Both the position numbers and the translations under genes were made by a program. Positions 21,493-31,799 of a DNA stretch of 64,000 bases are shown here, piece by piece. A model generated the notes under the pieces. The model was not told the DNA's origin and searched no databases. It was given only the letters and a program-made list of their open reading frames with translations. Each line of letters starts with the position of its first letter. The stretch's first letter is position 1. Source of the DNA: Diogma glabrata (Eukaryota > Arthropoda > Insecta > Diptera > Cylindrotomidae); NCBI GenBank assembly GCA_963693315.1, contig OY856188.1, positions 150,675,658-150,739,657 on the forward strand. The letters are read 5' to 3'.

Positions 21493-23334
21493 CAGTGGCG
21501 TACGCAAAGGGGGGTTGCTGGGGGTTCGAACCCCCCCCCCCCCATGTTGCATCAATCGGTTAAAAAATTATTCTAATATACACATACATGGAATTTAAAT
21601 TTAAATTTACTGTAGTAAAAACCTAATTGTCTGTATCAGATCCCTTATCTCATAATAACAGTAGTTATTTTGTGTATGTACATATTATTTACTCTATAAT
21701 TCATAACCATATATTTATATTATATTTAAATACCGATTGTGTTAAATGTTAAATACCGATTTTTTATTTTATTTTTTAACCTTTTAAATACAAAAAAAGT
21801 TGGTCAAGTGCGAAGAAAATTCACTCGCCGAGGGTTCCGTGAATCAACAAACCGACTATAATAATTTAAATGAAGTTGTGTTGTAGACTTTTTATATCGC
21901 CAGACCATAGCACCTATAATAAAAAATATTTTAAGTGATAAAAATGTTTTTTTTCCTCGTAAATGTCAATAGCGATTTTTTTCCACGTAAATGTCAATAG
22001 CAATTTTAATTGAAAATTGATCCAAATTATACACACAATATATTAATCCCGTTAAATATTAGCAATAGCAGTTTAAGGTAACTAAGGGGATATGCAATTA
22101 CACCAACCGCAAAATTTAAAAAAAACTTACAATGTTTAAAAATTAAGTGTGCTTTTCTATGAAACCTCACTTGTTCGGATCAAAAATAATTTGTTTTCTC
22201 TCTTCCTCAATCTCACCCCCTCAAAATACAGAAAAATAATTATGTGACACTTTGCTATAGTTTTAAATCAGGGTTTATCAAATTTCCTATCACTGTCTGC
22301 TTTTCCAAATTTTCCTGTCAATCAACGTCGAAACGTAGGCAGGAGGGGGACCAACTTTCAGTTGCACTCTTTTGACAATGATTCAAAACCTGTGCACCGT
22401 AACATTTAAAAAAAAATTACAATGTTTCTTAAATTAGGTGCTCTTTCATTCGCTCTTTCCACTTGTTAGGGTCAAAAAAGATTTGTTTCACCCTTTTCCA
22501 ATCTCACCTCCTCCAAATCTCACCCCCTCAGAAAAATAATTAAGTGCACTTCGCTATAGTTTTCGTTCAGAGTTTATCAAACTTCCCATTTTTGTGAATT
22601 TTTTTAAATTTTCCTGTCAATTAAGCTCGAAACCCAAGGGGTGGGACCAACTTTTTGTTGCACTTGTTTGACAATAATGCAAAAACTGTGCATTGCGAAA
22701 TTCTAAAAATAATTACAATGTTTCTTGAATTAAGTGCTCGTTCATATGATATCTAACATGGCTGGGTTTTAAATGGTGTTTTCTTCCTTCTCATTTCCAC
22801 CGCTTAATAAATACGATTATGAGTATTGTACACTTCGCTATATTTTTCGTTCAAAAGATACCACTTATTCTATATTTCCTAAGACTTTTGACGTTTTTTA
22901 TTAAATAGTTTCGGAACTAAGTGGGGAAAGAAAACATAAATAAACGCCATAATTCAATTTTATTCAAAAAACTGTACAGTAAAAAATTATAAAATACATT
23001 TTTAAGGGATACTGAATTCAAGTCCTTTCATATGATACCCTACTTGACTTGGTAAAAAAAGTATTCTTTAAAGACCTTACATTGCACCCCGTAAAACAAA
23101 CGGAAACCATTGTTTTTTGTATCTGTCATCTTCAGGGTCATCGGGTTAGTTTTATACGCATCTTAAATTTCAGGTCCATAGGATATATAGTTTATGAGAT
23201 AACCGATTTTAATACAACAGACTACAGAATACACATCGTAGTCTAAACAGTTGTGTTCCGTATAAAAACGGAGCTAAAATTAAATTTTTTATCTAAACCC
23301 CCCCCCCAATAGCTCAACCCTGCGTACGCCACTG
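21493..23334. mobile_element. hAT element 3 (1842 bp, non-autonomous)
   Basis: It begins CAGTGGCGTACGCAAAGG and ends with TGCGTACGCCACTG. GATTAGAG flanks it on both sides (21485-21492 and 23335-23342), identical in 8 of 8. The other arm of the host palindrome shows the same site without the element (GATTAGCG, minus strand, about 23709-23716). C-runs lie just inside both ends. The interior is a ~295-bp tandem repeat without coding capacity. Confidence 0.85.
22080..23045. repeat. Degenerate ~295-bp tandem repeat inside hAT element 3
   Basis: Units start near 22125, 22417 and 22711 with (C/A)TTACAATGTTT, with a weaker copy near 23005. Each continues with TAAGTG, CTCACCCCCTC, CACTT(T/C)GCTATAG, TTCCTGTCAAT and GGGACCAACTTT. 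Divergence rises toward the last copy. No coding potential. Confidence 0.75.
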
Positions 23335-24734
23335 GATTAGAGACATATGAAGTTTGGATCATGGTGTCTTTGGGATCTGGTAACAAAGAGGCCATCAAGG
23401 TTTCGTGAAAGTATAAAAGGTAATTTTTTTATATATTCTTTGGGGTAGTATTAGAAGTCACGTCACTCATTGCCAGACACTTACTATCGTGGTAACCCCC
23501 TGCCAGACACCCTTAAATATTATCAATTTGTTAAAGTTTAAGGGTGTCTGGCAGGGGGTTATCACGATAGTATGTGTCTGGCAACGGGTGACGTGACTTC
23601 TAATACTATCCCGAAGAATATATAAAAAATTACCTTTTATACTTTCACGAAACTTTGGAGGCCCCTTTGTTACTTGCTCCCTGCCAAAACCATGATCCAA
23701 ACTTCATATGTCGCTAATCGTTCCTAAATGAGTAGGGGGTATGCGCAGAAAAACTTTCAGCTTTTATAAAATAACGAAGGTCTGGCCATCGCGGGCTCTC
23801 GGTCTATAAGAGATCTCTCCGAGAAAGTTTCTTTATTTATAGAAATATTTTCCCTGTGTATGTACGAGAGATCGAAAGTATATTAGGAAAAATAAAATAC
23901 AAAATACATTGGTACATTGGTGTATACATTGGTCTCAGTATATCATAAACAAAAAACCTACACAAAATTCCAAATTATTTTACTTAAAAAGACTCATTTC
24001 TCTTTATAAATTCATAAACATTTAAATTTTTATAACATAAAAACAATTAACAATTTTATTTTATTCGAGCACTCATTTAAACCCTTAAAAATAATATTCA
24101 TAAATTAAAATGTTTATAATTTGAATATCGTTCTTACTCGTAAGAGTAAAATTTTTGTTTTTTTTCGATTTCACTCCTTTGGAGAAAAATAGTACCTTTT
24201 ATATTCATTTTTCTAACAATACATGCATAATTGAACAAATCATTCAAAAGAATTTTATATTTTTTCCGTTTGAAATCATTAAATTTGAAGCAAAAATAAA
24301 AGGTTTGAGTATTTGAAAGAAAAGAAATATTTATTTCAATTTAGGAGCAATAATGATATTTTATTATTCCTGTAGTATTTCACTCCTGCAGTATTTGGGA
24401 GTGTTATATTTTTTTACGCGCTCTGAAAGAAAAGGTGTGATATAAGGAGCGTTCCAAACTCTGTTTAAAACACACTTCAACAAGGTAGCTCAAAAGAAAA
24501 ATTATAATTTTCTAATTGTTATAATTTTTTTCTCAATAAAAAACAAACAAAGTAAGCAGCATAAAAACTTGATAAATAGTATATATTTGTAAAAGACACA
24601 ACAAGAGGTAGTAATACAGAATACAGAAAGGATATTAATTATTTAGTAAAATTAAAATAAATTGTTTCAGTTGTTTTGCAGTCTTTACTTGTGTAACAAA
24701 AGTTTTGTGCTACTATAAAATTAGAAATTAAAAA

Positions 24735-25760
24735 TGGGAAAAATTGAAAAAAATATTACTCTTGTAGAAGCCGTTTTCTCCTTCCAATTTACCACAATCA
24801 AAGCTTTCGATCGATGGATTACACAATGTATACTAATTCAATCGTTATTCGAAGACAAATATATATGTTGCACAACAAAATCAGAATCCATAATTAAAAA
24901 ATGAATGGATCATGTTCTGGTCTCTGGACCAACTAAAACTAGATTTGTCTGTTGCAAATTTTGCCACGGTTTATGCTGATGCATCGAACCATAAGGAAAT
25001 AGAAATATTTCCGATTCTATTTCGGTATTTTAGAGAGCATGACAGAGTAAAGGTTAGATTGTTGGAATTTTCTTCTTTACCTGAGCATTCGAACAAACAT
25101 CAGAATACATTCTTGAAAAATTTGAAAAAATTTAATATTGACAAAAAGTTGTAGTTTGCGCTGATAACACTTGGTATTCATGTTTTAGAGGTGTGTCACG
25201 TCAAGGTGTGAAAAATGTTTTAAGCAAGCTAAACTCGAATTTGAACCAGAATGGATTGGGTATTGGATTCGCAGTCCATATTTTAAATTATGCAATGTTG
25301 TGTTGTAGCGACCAAAATTGGTGCTATTCTTCCGGCTCCAAGTCCAGATTCAGGAAATCTGCTACTGCCCTTGGGCGGTAGCACAGATCTTGCTTCGTCA
25401 GGATGGTTGGTTTCTCTGGACTATTGAAAAGGTTAAGTAATGCAATAAAAACTGCTGCTGATTTAATGCTAATTGATGCAAATTGCGGGGTTAAAAAAAT
25501 TTATGGTTATTTTACTGTACGGGGGAGACGTTGGAGGACTTCTGCGACAAAAGTAATGTTGAATATAACAAACAAGCAAATGTCATACAATGGAACACGC
25601 TGGCTGTCATTAATGCCAGCACTAGAAAGAATTTTGAATGTAAACACTTTAATGGATATTTTTTAACGGTTGAGTAATGTCCAATTAAAATAAAAGAATT
25701 TTTTGAAGAATTAAATAGTAAACAAAATGTAAAGGAAAGCATTAAATAGTAATTAAATAG
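24735..25760 (+). pseudogene. hAT transposase remains of element 2
   Basis: In order, with frameshifts and stops: AVFSFQFTTIKAFDRW (about 24760); an 80-codon open stretch (24912-25151) containing VYADASNHKEIEIFPILF and VKVRLLEFSSLPEH; then after a stop VVCADNTWYS and KNVLSKLNSNLNQNGLGIG; then NYAMLC; then KKIYGYFTVR and QMSYNGTRWLSLMPALERIL. This is the order of the catalytic and insertion region of BED-type hAT transposases: DAS-H..E..P, L-EF-SLPGE, CADNTN, GIGC-AHI, TRWLSL-PA-ER. The CxxH part of the GIGCxAHI motif reads FAVH. At least five disabling changes; a fossil. Confidence 0.75.
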
Positions 25761-25901
25761 TAAATTTATGCACAATCTAGCTAGCTCGTTTTGACCGTCC
25801 CACGTTCTCGCAATAGAATTTCTAATTAATTAGTATTTTGAAGAATTTTTCCATTTTGTCCCACATTTTAGTGATTTGGCTCTGGTCAGTTTATCTTATA
25901 C

Positions 25902-27170
25902 GTATATATTCAGATTATCAGTATTGTTTGAAATTTACATCAATTATCAATTTACGACAAAATACATCATGATCATATTTTACACCAATAAGAGAAATGT
26001 TACATATAATTCCTTCTTTTATTGATCATAAAACACACACAACTAATTCAGATCAAACAACAAATTTTATTGAGAATTATTTTCAAAACCTCAAAATCAA
26101 ACACACGTATATATTATATATATTATTTTATTTTATTTAAAAACCAAAATATGTACGTCATTGCCTTTAAGGCTGAGTACGACCGATGAATCATCTTTTT
26201 TTACACTGTTATTTATATCAATTGTAAGGCACACAAAAATATTTCACTAATACTATAATCAAATGAAATTTTATTCGAGACATTAAAACCAAATGAGTCA
26301 TTCGTGTTTTTTATAGATTTAAATAATTGTCATGTACATGCTTAAGTTAAAATATTTGAATTGAACTAAAAATTTACAGCAAATAAGCAACTTACCTAAC
26401 TTGTTGATAGGCATAAATCTTAAAACTAAACATGGCGATTCTCTTTTAATCCTCATTTTGATGTTATTTGTCTAAATAATTTTAATACAACTTAAAACTT
26501 TTAATTGAAACAAATTTTTTATTTATTACAAAACCAAATTTCAAGAAACACAAAAATAATCGAATCAAACACTAAAATCACAAAATATAACAGTTGTGAG
26601 AAAAATTACTCAATTTTTTTCTGATTTGTCACAAACAGAATTTTACCAACACAAAAGGTTTTAATATTTTTTATTTTGGTTAATTTTTTGTTTTGGTAAC
26701 AAACTTAATAACTTAATGGTTTGCCCCTTATATTTAGTTTTAAATAATTAATTGATTATTGTTGGGTTTTAGTTACATACTTTCACTTGAATTAGAACTA
26801 TGGCAGTAAAACGTACAGTTTCACGAATACGACAAACGCTTCGCACGAAAATAATTTTAAAATTTATCAAGTCAAAATTTTCACAAAGTAGATGAACAGG
26901 AGAGTGGGAGAATATATTATATTAGACACGTAAATACAAAGAGAGTGACAACAAACTTTGCGCACACAATTACATTACAAACTGATACTTGTTCGTGAGA
27001 GGCAATATAGATACAAAAAATTACAGAAGGCAATATTTTACACACGTGTATCATAGCCATATAGGGTGGTTAAAAATTCAGTTATGTGCGTTTAGATTTA
27101 TAGTGGTTTACACCTATAGACGCTTTATAATCGAGTAAATTACTGAATGATTCACTTAAACTAGGGTAAC
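25902..27170. other. AT-rich intergenic stretch
   Basis: Low-complexity DNA without recognised domains or inverted ends. A 31-codon basic frame starting ATGGCAGTAAAACG at about 26798 is too short and unsupported to call. Confidence 0.5.
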
Positions 27171-27173
27171 CAC

Positions 27174-27503
27174 AGGTATACTGGCAAGATTACTTTAACT
27201 TAGGCGCGAGTGGATTTTTTTTTTATTATTTTTATCGTAAATTAAGAAAATTTAGTAAAAGGGACAGTTTTGATCGTTTATCTTATAAGCACATAGGAAA
27301 TAAAGCAAAAATAAGTAAAAAATAAAAATTTTTTGATAAAACCAGTGCAATTTTGTATGGATTTTGCTTTTTTCAAAGGCCTGTATCTTGAACCCCGGGG
27401 CTGCGATACAACTCGTTTTGGTTTTATTCGCTTCAGTGAGTGATTCTCTATCAAATAAAAAAAAATTCTTGGCGCCTAAGTAAAAGTAATATCCCCCGTA
27501 TAC
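27174..27503. mobile_element. MITE-like element with TTAGGCGC inverted ends
   Basis: The left arm GATTACTTTAACTTAGGCGC (about 27187-27206) faces the right arm GGCGCCTAAGTAAAAGTAAT (27471-27490). Outer bases GGTATACTGG / CCCCCGTATAC also pair. The interior includes a GC-rich island around CCCCGGGGCTGCG (about 27393). No target duplication identified. Confidence 0.5.
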
Positions 27504-28089
27504 TTTATAATTACGAGTAAAAATAACTAAGGTTTAAAAAAAAGGTTTTTTCAAGAGACTTCGAAAATAGAAAGTGTGATGATTATTTATACTCAATTCC
27601 AGAGCATGTTAAATTTAATCTGTCATAAAATGATTTTTTTTATTAATTAGACTACATGTTTAGCAAACTAAATATGAAATATTCATTATTCAGATTCTTT
27701 GAATATCTGAAGATACCATGGCAACTATAATGGTAATATTATATGGGGCTATTACACACAAATTAAATTCAGTTGCTATTGACGACATACACCATGTGCT
27801 CTAGCGGATTTTATGTTAAACTAGTTGAACACATCAAATTGTAAACATATGTCAAATACCATATATTTTTACTCACAAAAATATTTAAACCATATTAAAT
27901 TAAATATTTTTAAAATTTGTGCAACAATTGGTGTATTTATTTATTCAAATGTAAGTTACAACACTATTATCTATTATAATTTGATCGCAATTTTATAATT
28001 TTAAATAGCAAAATGGAAAAAAATCGTAAAATTGCGAAATATTTGGGTCGCTATTAGTGTCGTACCACAGTGCAAAACATATATAAGTC

Positions 28090-28960
28090 GTACCACAATG
28101 CAAAATATATGATATTGACGGCGTGTCCATGCATTATATTCCCTGTAAGGTCATGTTAAATAAAATAGCATTAAATGAATGGAAACATGTACTAAGGATG
28201 GGAAAAAAGATTCGCAAAAACTTTGTGTTCTGTAGCAAGAAAGAACAGATTCTAATTCCATTACCACGGGCGGATATATACGAAAAAGGGCATCACATCA
28301 AATGCTTTTCCTTCAGAAATTTACCACAATCAAGCATAATGACGAGGAAGCCAAAGTCAAGAAAACTTAGGTTAAATATATTTGACAAGTATGTACAATT
28401 TTGAAACTAACTTAATGTATAATTATAAATCTTGTATGTACTTATATTTTATTTTCTAGTTTATCAATTGATACGTCCAGTAGAACAGAAGATGGCTTTG
28501 GAAATATTGATCCTACTAACAGTCTGCATAGGTACTCAATTCAACATTCACGAGCGCGGCGTATCTGTGGAAATTAATGGTGAAACAAAAAAACTTAATA
28601 AACTACCGTTCCTTATTGATACTGACGAAAAATTAAATTCCATGACTGGAATTCCAACTCTAACTTTGTTAGAACGGTTACATGTGCTGTTTATTAATAA
28701 GGTCAGAAGAGACCTATAATATTGGGTTGTCTAACAAAAAACAGTATAATATTGACAATGTGTCGAATAAAGATGAATATGAACAATATACAAACCGCTA
28801 TACTATTTAATATCTCCTCAAGGTGTGCTAAAAATTATTTTACCGATTGTGTGCTGTTCTTAGCAAAAGTTTTAAAATGTTCCATATATTGGCAGACTCG
28901 AGAAGAAAACCTAAAAAATGTTAATTGTTGCTTCAATTTAAATCTTTTATTCTCATATTT
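28090..28960 (+). pseudogene. THAP-domain plus DDE (HARBI1/ISL2EU-like) transposase pseudogene
   Basis: Exon-like part 1 (about 28111-28390) reads EWKHVLRMGKKIRKNFVFCS, then PRADIYEKGHH and SFRNLPQSS, resembling a THAP zinc finger. It ends at a donor-like GACAA|GTATGT. Part 2 starts after ATTTTATTTTCTAG (28459) and includes IDTDEKLNSMTGIPTLTLLE, the '...L-TGLP-F--L' start of HARBI1-type transposases. After a frame break come FNISSRCAKNYFTDCVLFL and IYWQTREENLKN, matching the LFN-S..T--RIF--W---L---I-WPSRE pattern. The catalytic Asp/Glu region that should follow is missing. An in-frame stop and at least one frameshift make it non-functional. Confidence 0.55.
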
Positions 28961-29015
28961 TTTAAATTATTTATCCAAAACAAATCAAAAAGAATAAATT
29001 TTAATATTTTACTTA

Positions 29016-29453
29016 TGCTGTGTGCCTCACACTAGTATTTTATTTTTTGCTAAATCACTGACTTTTCTAAATTAATTGCTAGTGCACATATGCTATTCAT
29101 AGATGTCACTCGTATCAAACGTACAACCTGCGCCTGACCTCGTATTTAAATTAGAATCTTTTTAAATGTCAAAATTTGTAAACATTGTCATAATGGAGGA
29201 TGATAACGAAATTGTATTTGGGAGCTTGTTTTTATAAAATACTTACATCATACCGAATATTATCTTTTGTATAAATTTGAATTATTTTTCATTTTTTTTA
29301 AATATATTGACGTTTCAATGAATTGACAACTAAATTGAAAAGCAAACTGACGTGGAGACTTTTTGTCAGCCGCCTGGTGGTCAATAGCGCAACTTGGGTA
29401 TGAAATGAAAAGTCACTGATTTAGCTCAAAAAGTTGGTGGGAGGCACACAGCA
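29016..29453. mobile_element. PIF/Harbinger-type MITE, TTA duplication
   Basis: The termini TGCTGTGTGCCTC and GAGGCACACAGCA are exact reverse complements, and the inverted match extends about 45 bp inward through GCTAAATCA(C/G)TGACTTTT. TTA lies on both sides (29013-29015, 29454-29456). A 3-bp TTA duplication is typical of PIF/Harbinger. A short frame ATGGAGGATGATAACGAA near 29192 could be a leftover of an internal gene. It sits about 50 bp after the THAP/DDE pseudogene. Confidence 0.75.
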
Positions 29454-29581
29454 TTACTGTTCGTTTGAATTGTGATGTGTTTAAATAGTTTTTTAATTTT
29501 GCTAAGAGAGTGCGCTGTTATCACTTTACCAGTCGTCAATTGAGTTTTAATTTCTAAATGGCGCTACAAGTCACGATTTTT

Positions 29582-30037
29582 ATGTCGAATTCTTTTGTCC
29601 AGAGTGAAAAAGTGATTTTTTTTTTCATAAAAAGAACATGCAAAAATATGATCCAGTTTTGTTGTTGTATTTGTGAACTGTCATTGAATATTTTTGTAAT
29701 TAATTGTATTTAATTAATTAGTTTATTATTAATTTTGAATTCTAAACACGATTTAAACAATATTTTATTTAAAAAGTAACTATTTCACTATTAAAAGAAA
29801 TAATAAGTAAATGGCGTTTTGTTTGTTTACTAATTTTGACAGATTTTTTAAATGTATTTGTATTCTTTATTGTATTTTATGCTTGCTCTAGCTAAAAATC
29901 TAGATTCAAACAAAAGTTTTTAGGGCAAAAAAAATCACTTTTTTTTGTCAAATATAATACGTTATGTCAAAAAAACTTGATCTAGATCAAAAATGGGCGT
30001 GTTTAGAGCAATTTTTTTGGCAAAAAGAAAACGACAT
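29582..30037 (-). mobile_element. Intact copy of the ATGTCGAATTC MITE
   Basis: 456 bp bounded by ATGTCGAATTCTTTTG and (reverse complement) ATGTCGTTTTC. In reverse orientation it matches the two flanks of the nest at 7957-8205 and 11033-11238 end to end. The junction region here reads TTTCACTATTAAAAGAAATAA, that is AATA once (minus strand). It therefore preserves the empty target of the 2.8-kb element. Confidence 0.8.
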
Positions 30038-30160
30038 TACTGTGCTAAAAAATGAAGAAGGCTTCTATATCGGGGGTTTTGACAAACGTCAAAAATTTTT
30101 CCAATTTGTTTACCGTTTTTGACAATCATAGAAAAAAGCAAAATCTAATATTTTAATTTC

Positions 30161-30360
30161 NNNNNNNNNNNNNNNNNNNNNNNNNNNNNNNNNNNNNNNN
30201 NNNNNNNNNNNNNNNNNNNNNNNNNNNNNNNNNNNNNNNNNNNNNNNNNNNNNNNNNNNNNNNNNNNNNNNNNNNNNNNNNNNNNNNNNNNNNNNNNNNN
30301 NNNNNNNNNNNNNNNNNNNNNNNNNNNNNNNNNNNNNNNNNNNNNNNNNNNNNNNNNNNN
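30161..30360. other. Assembly gap (200 N)
   Basis: Exactly 200 unknown bases. A round number is usually a placeholder of unknown true length, so the distance between the two sides should not be trusted. Confidence 0.99.
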
Positions 30361-30740
30361 TCAAAAATACTTATTAAATAATTTTTTGGTCAAAATTCGA
30401 AAATATTATTATTATTAAATTATTATTATCATTATTTTTTGAAAAATATTTGTATTTTACCTTTTTTCTATGAATTCCCCTTTTACTGTTGCTAGTACAT
30501 TGAAAAATTACACGAAAAATATATCTTCGCAAGAGAAAATTGACTCTCGTTTGGTTGAAATTATTATTTCATAGTTTATATTACAAAACGTAATAAATGT
30601 TTTTAAGAGTTGTGTTAATAAATTTCCCAAGAAATACATCGAGAACACATTAAATATAAAAAAGGTAAAATAATTCCTAATTTGTGTGTAGCAGTTCACA
30701 TCATCTTTTTATAATAATGATTTAGCGGGCTTTGTGGTAG

Positions 30741-31031
30741 TTATAAACACGAATTTAAGACAGACGTAATTTCGCAATTGTGCGACCGCAATTCCGCAAT
30801 GGTGTCATTAAAGAATTGACAGGTAAAGGCACAAGTTTCGTAACTATTCCCAAATTTGTCCCTAAATGTGTTGTGCCACGGTGCTTCACTTCCCACATGT
30901 AATAGACACATAGAAGTTACAGTTTCCACACATTTGCGTGCAGTTAGGCACATAGATCTAACACAATTACGTAATAATTCCTTAAATAAGACCTTATTTT
31001 GCTCACTGGGATACTTTACATGCTTTGACAT
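30741..31031 (-). other. Unrecognised 96-codon open frame
   Basis: The minus-strand frame from ATG at 31031 is moderately GC-richer than its surroundings and has seven Cys, with the segment FRDKFGNSYETCAFTCQFF. I do not recognise it. No inverted ends or clear splice pairs bracket it. It could be an exon of an unlisted transposon or chance. Confidence 0.2.
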
Positions 31032-31696
31032 GCAAATTAACGTGAAATATCACATACGGCACCCAGGTCTCAGAAGGTTTCTATGAGTGGCACATACACT
31101 CATTCCGTTTCCACAACTCTTTTTATTAGAAACAAGAAAATGTTATCGTATAACCTAAAGTATGTCTACATAACGTTTATAAGTGTTCAATGAATAAAAT
31201 TGCCATGCATATTTGGTTTGAAACCTCTAGCTTTTTCCGTATTTAAACTTCATATTAAGAATATTTGTTCAAACTACTATACAAATTACAAGAACATAGT
31301 AATGTTAAAGATAAAATAACATGTTAAAGGGAAACAATATTAAAACTGTTATTAGAAAAGTTTATCATATATCATTTTATTTATTTTTATTTACTTAATA
31401 TTTTGAAGAGTTGGAAGTTAGCATCAAGGACTTCCAGCAAAATTAAAGGATTTGATTTAAAGCGATTATATATCTGCCATATATTAAAAACAGCGAAGAA
31501 AGGTTTACAAATACATACTACTAATAACAATAAAACTAATTTGATGTGTGAATTTTTTTTTCAGTTTTTTGTTCTTTTCTAACGAAAATTTGCTAACTAA
31601 ACTACTTCTAATTGATTTTCAAAAACTGTAATTAAACGCATGCATAGATTTTTATAGAAACAAAATCAAGTTAATGATTAATGAATTTCTTTTCAG

Positions 31697-31793
31697 TTAT
31701 TCTCGATGTTGGAGCGTTCACAAATTACCAAGTTTCGAATATTCACAACAGCCATTCGCAAGAGCAGTATAATTACCATGGCAGTGAATTTTT
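31697..31793 (+). other. Candidate host-gene internal exon, 97 nt
   Basis: TTTCTTTTCAG (ending 31696) and GTAAGG (from 31794) are strong splice signals. The enclosed 97 nt are open in one frame, giving LDVGAFTNYQVSN and EQYNYHGSEF. Composition is less AT-rich than the surrounding non-coding DNA. I do not recognise the peptide. If real, the window may lie largely in introns of a long gene. Confidence 0.3.
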
Positions 31794-31799
31794 GTAAGG

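Larger units (their letters stand above)
21363..23905. mobile_element. Long palindrome (foldback element) interrupted by hAT element 3
   Basis: The left arm is 21363-21492 plus 23343-23513; the right arm is 23536-23822 continuing at about 23866-23905. Shared blocks are GAGCCCGCGA, TTCTGCGCATACCCCCTACT, AAGTTTGGATCATGGT, TCGTGAAAGTATAAAAGGTA and GGGTGTCTGGCAGGGGGTTA. The loop is only about 22 bp. Removing the hAT insertion leaves a hairpin with arms of roughly 275-300 bp. The right arm has about 43 bp of extra sequence near 23823-23865. Confidence 0.8.
21014..25893 (+). mobile_element. hAT element 2 with perfect 8-bp target duplication
   Basis: TAAACTGACCAGA at 21014 and its exact reverse complement ending 25893 form the termini. 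TCTTATAC flanks the element on both sides (21006-21013, 25894-25901), identical in 8 of 8. Both subterminal regions repeat GTCCCAC words. The right half encodes hAT transposase remains (24735-25760). A palindrome carrying hAT element 3 interrupts the left half (about 21363-23905). 23910-24730 is AT-rich with scattered TTTCACTCCT words. Confidence 0.85.

Noticed and set aside
30110..30364. 84-codon minus-strand frame
   Set aside because: Consists almost entirely of the 200-N gap.
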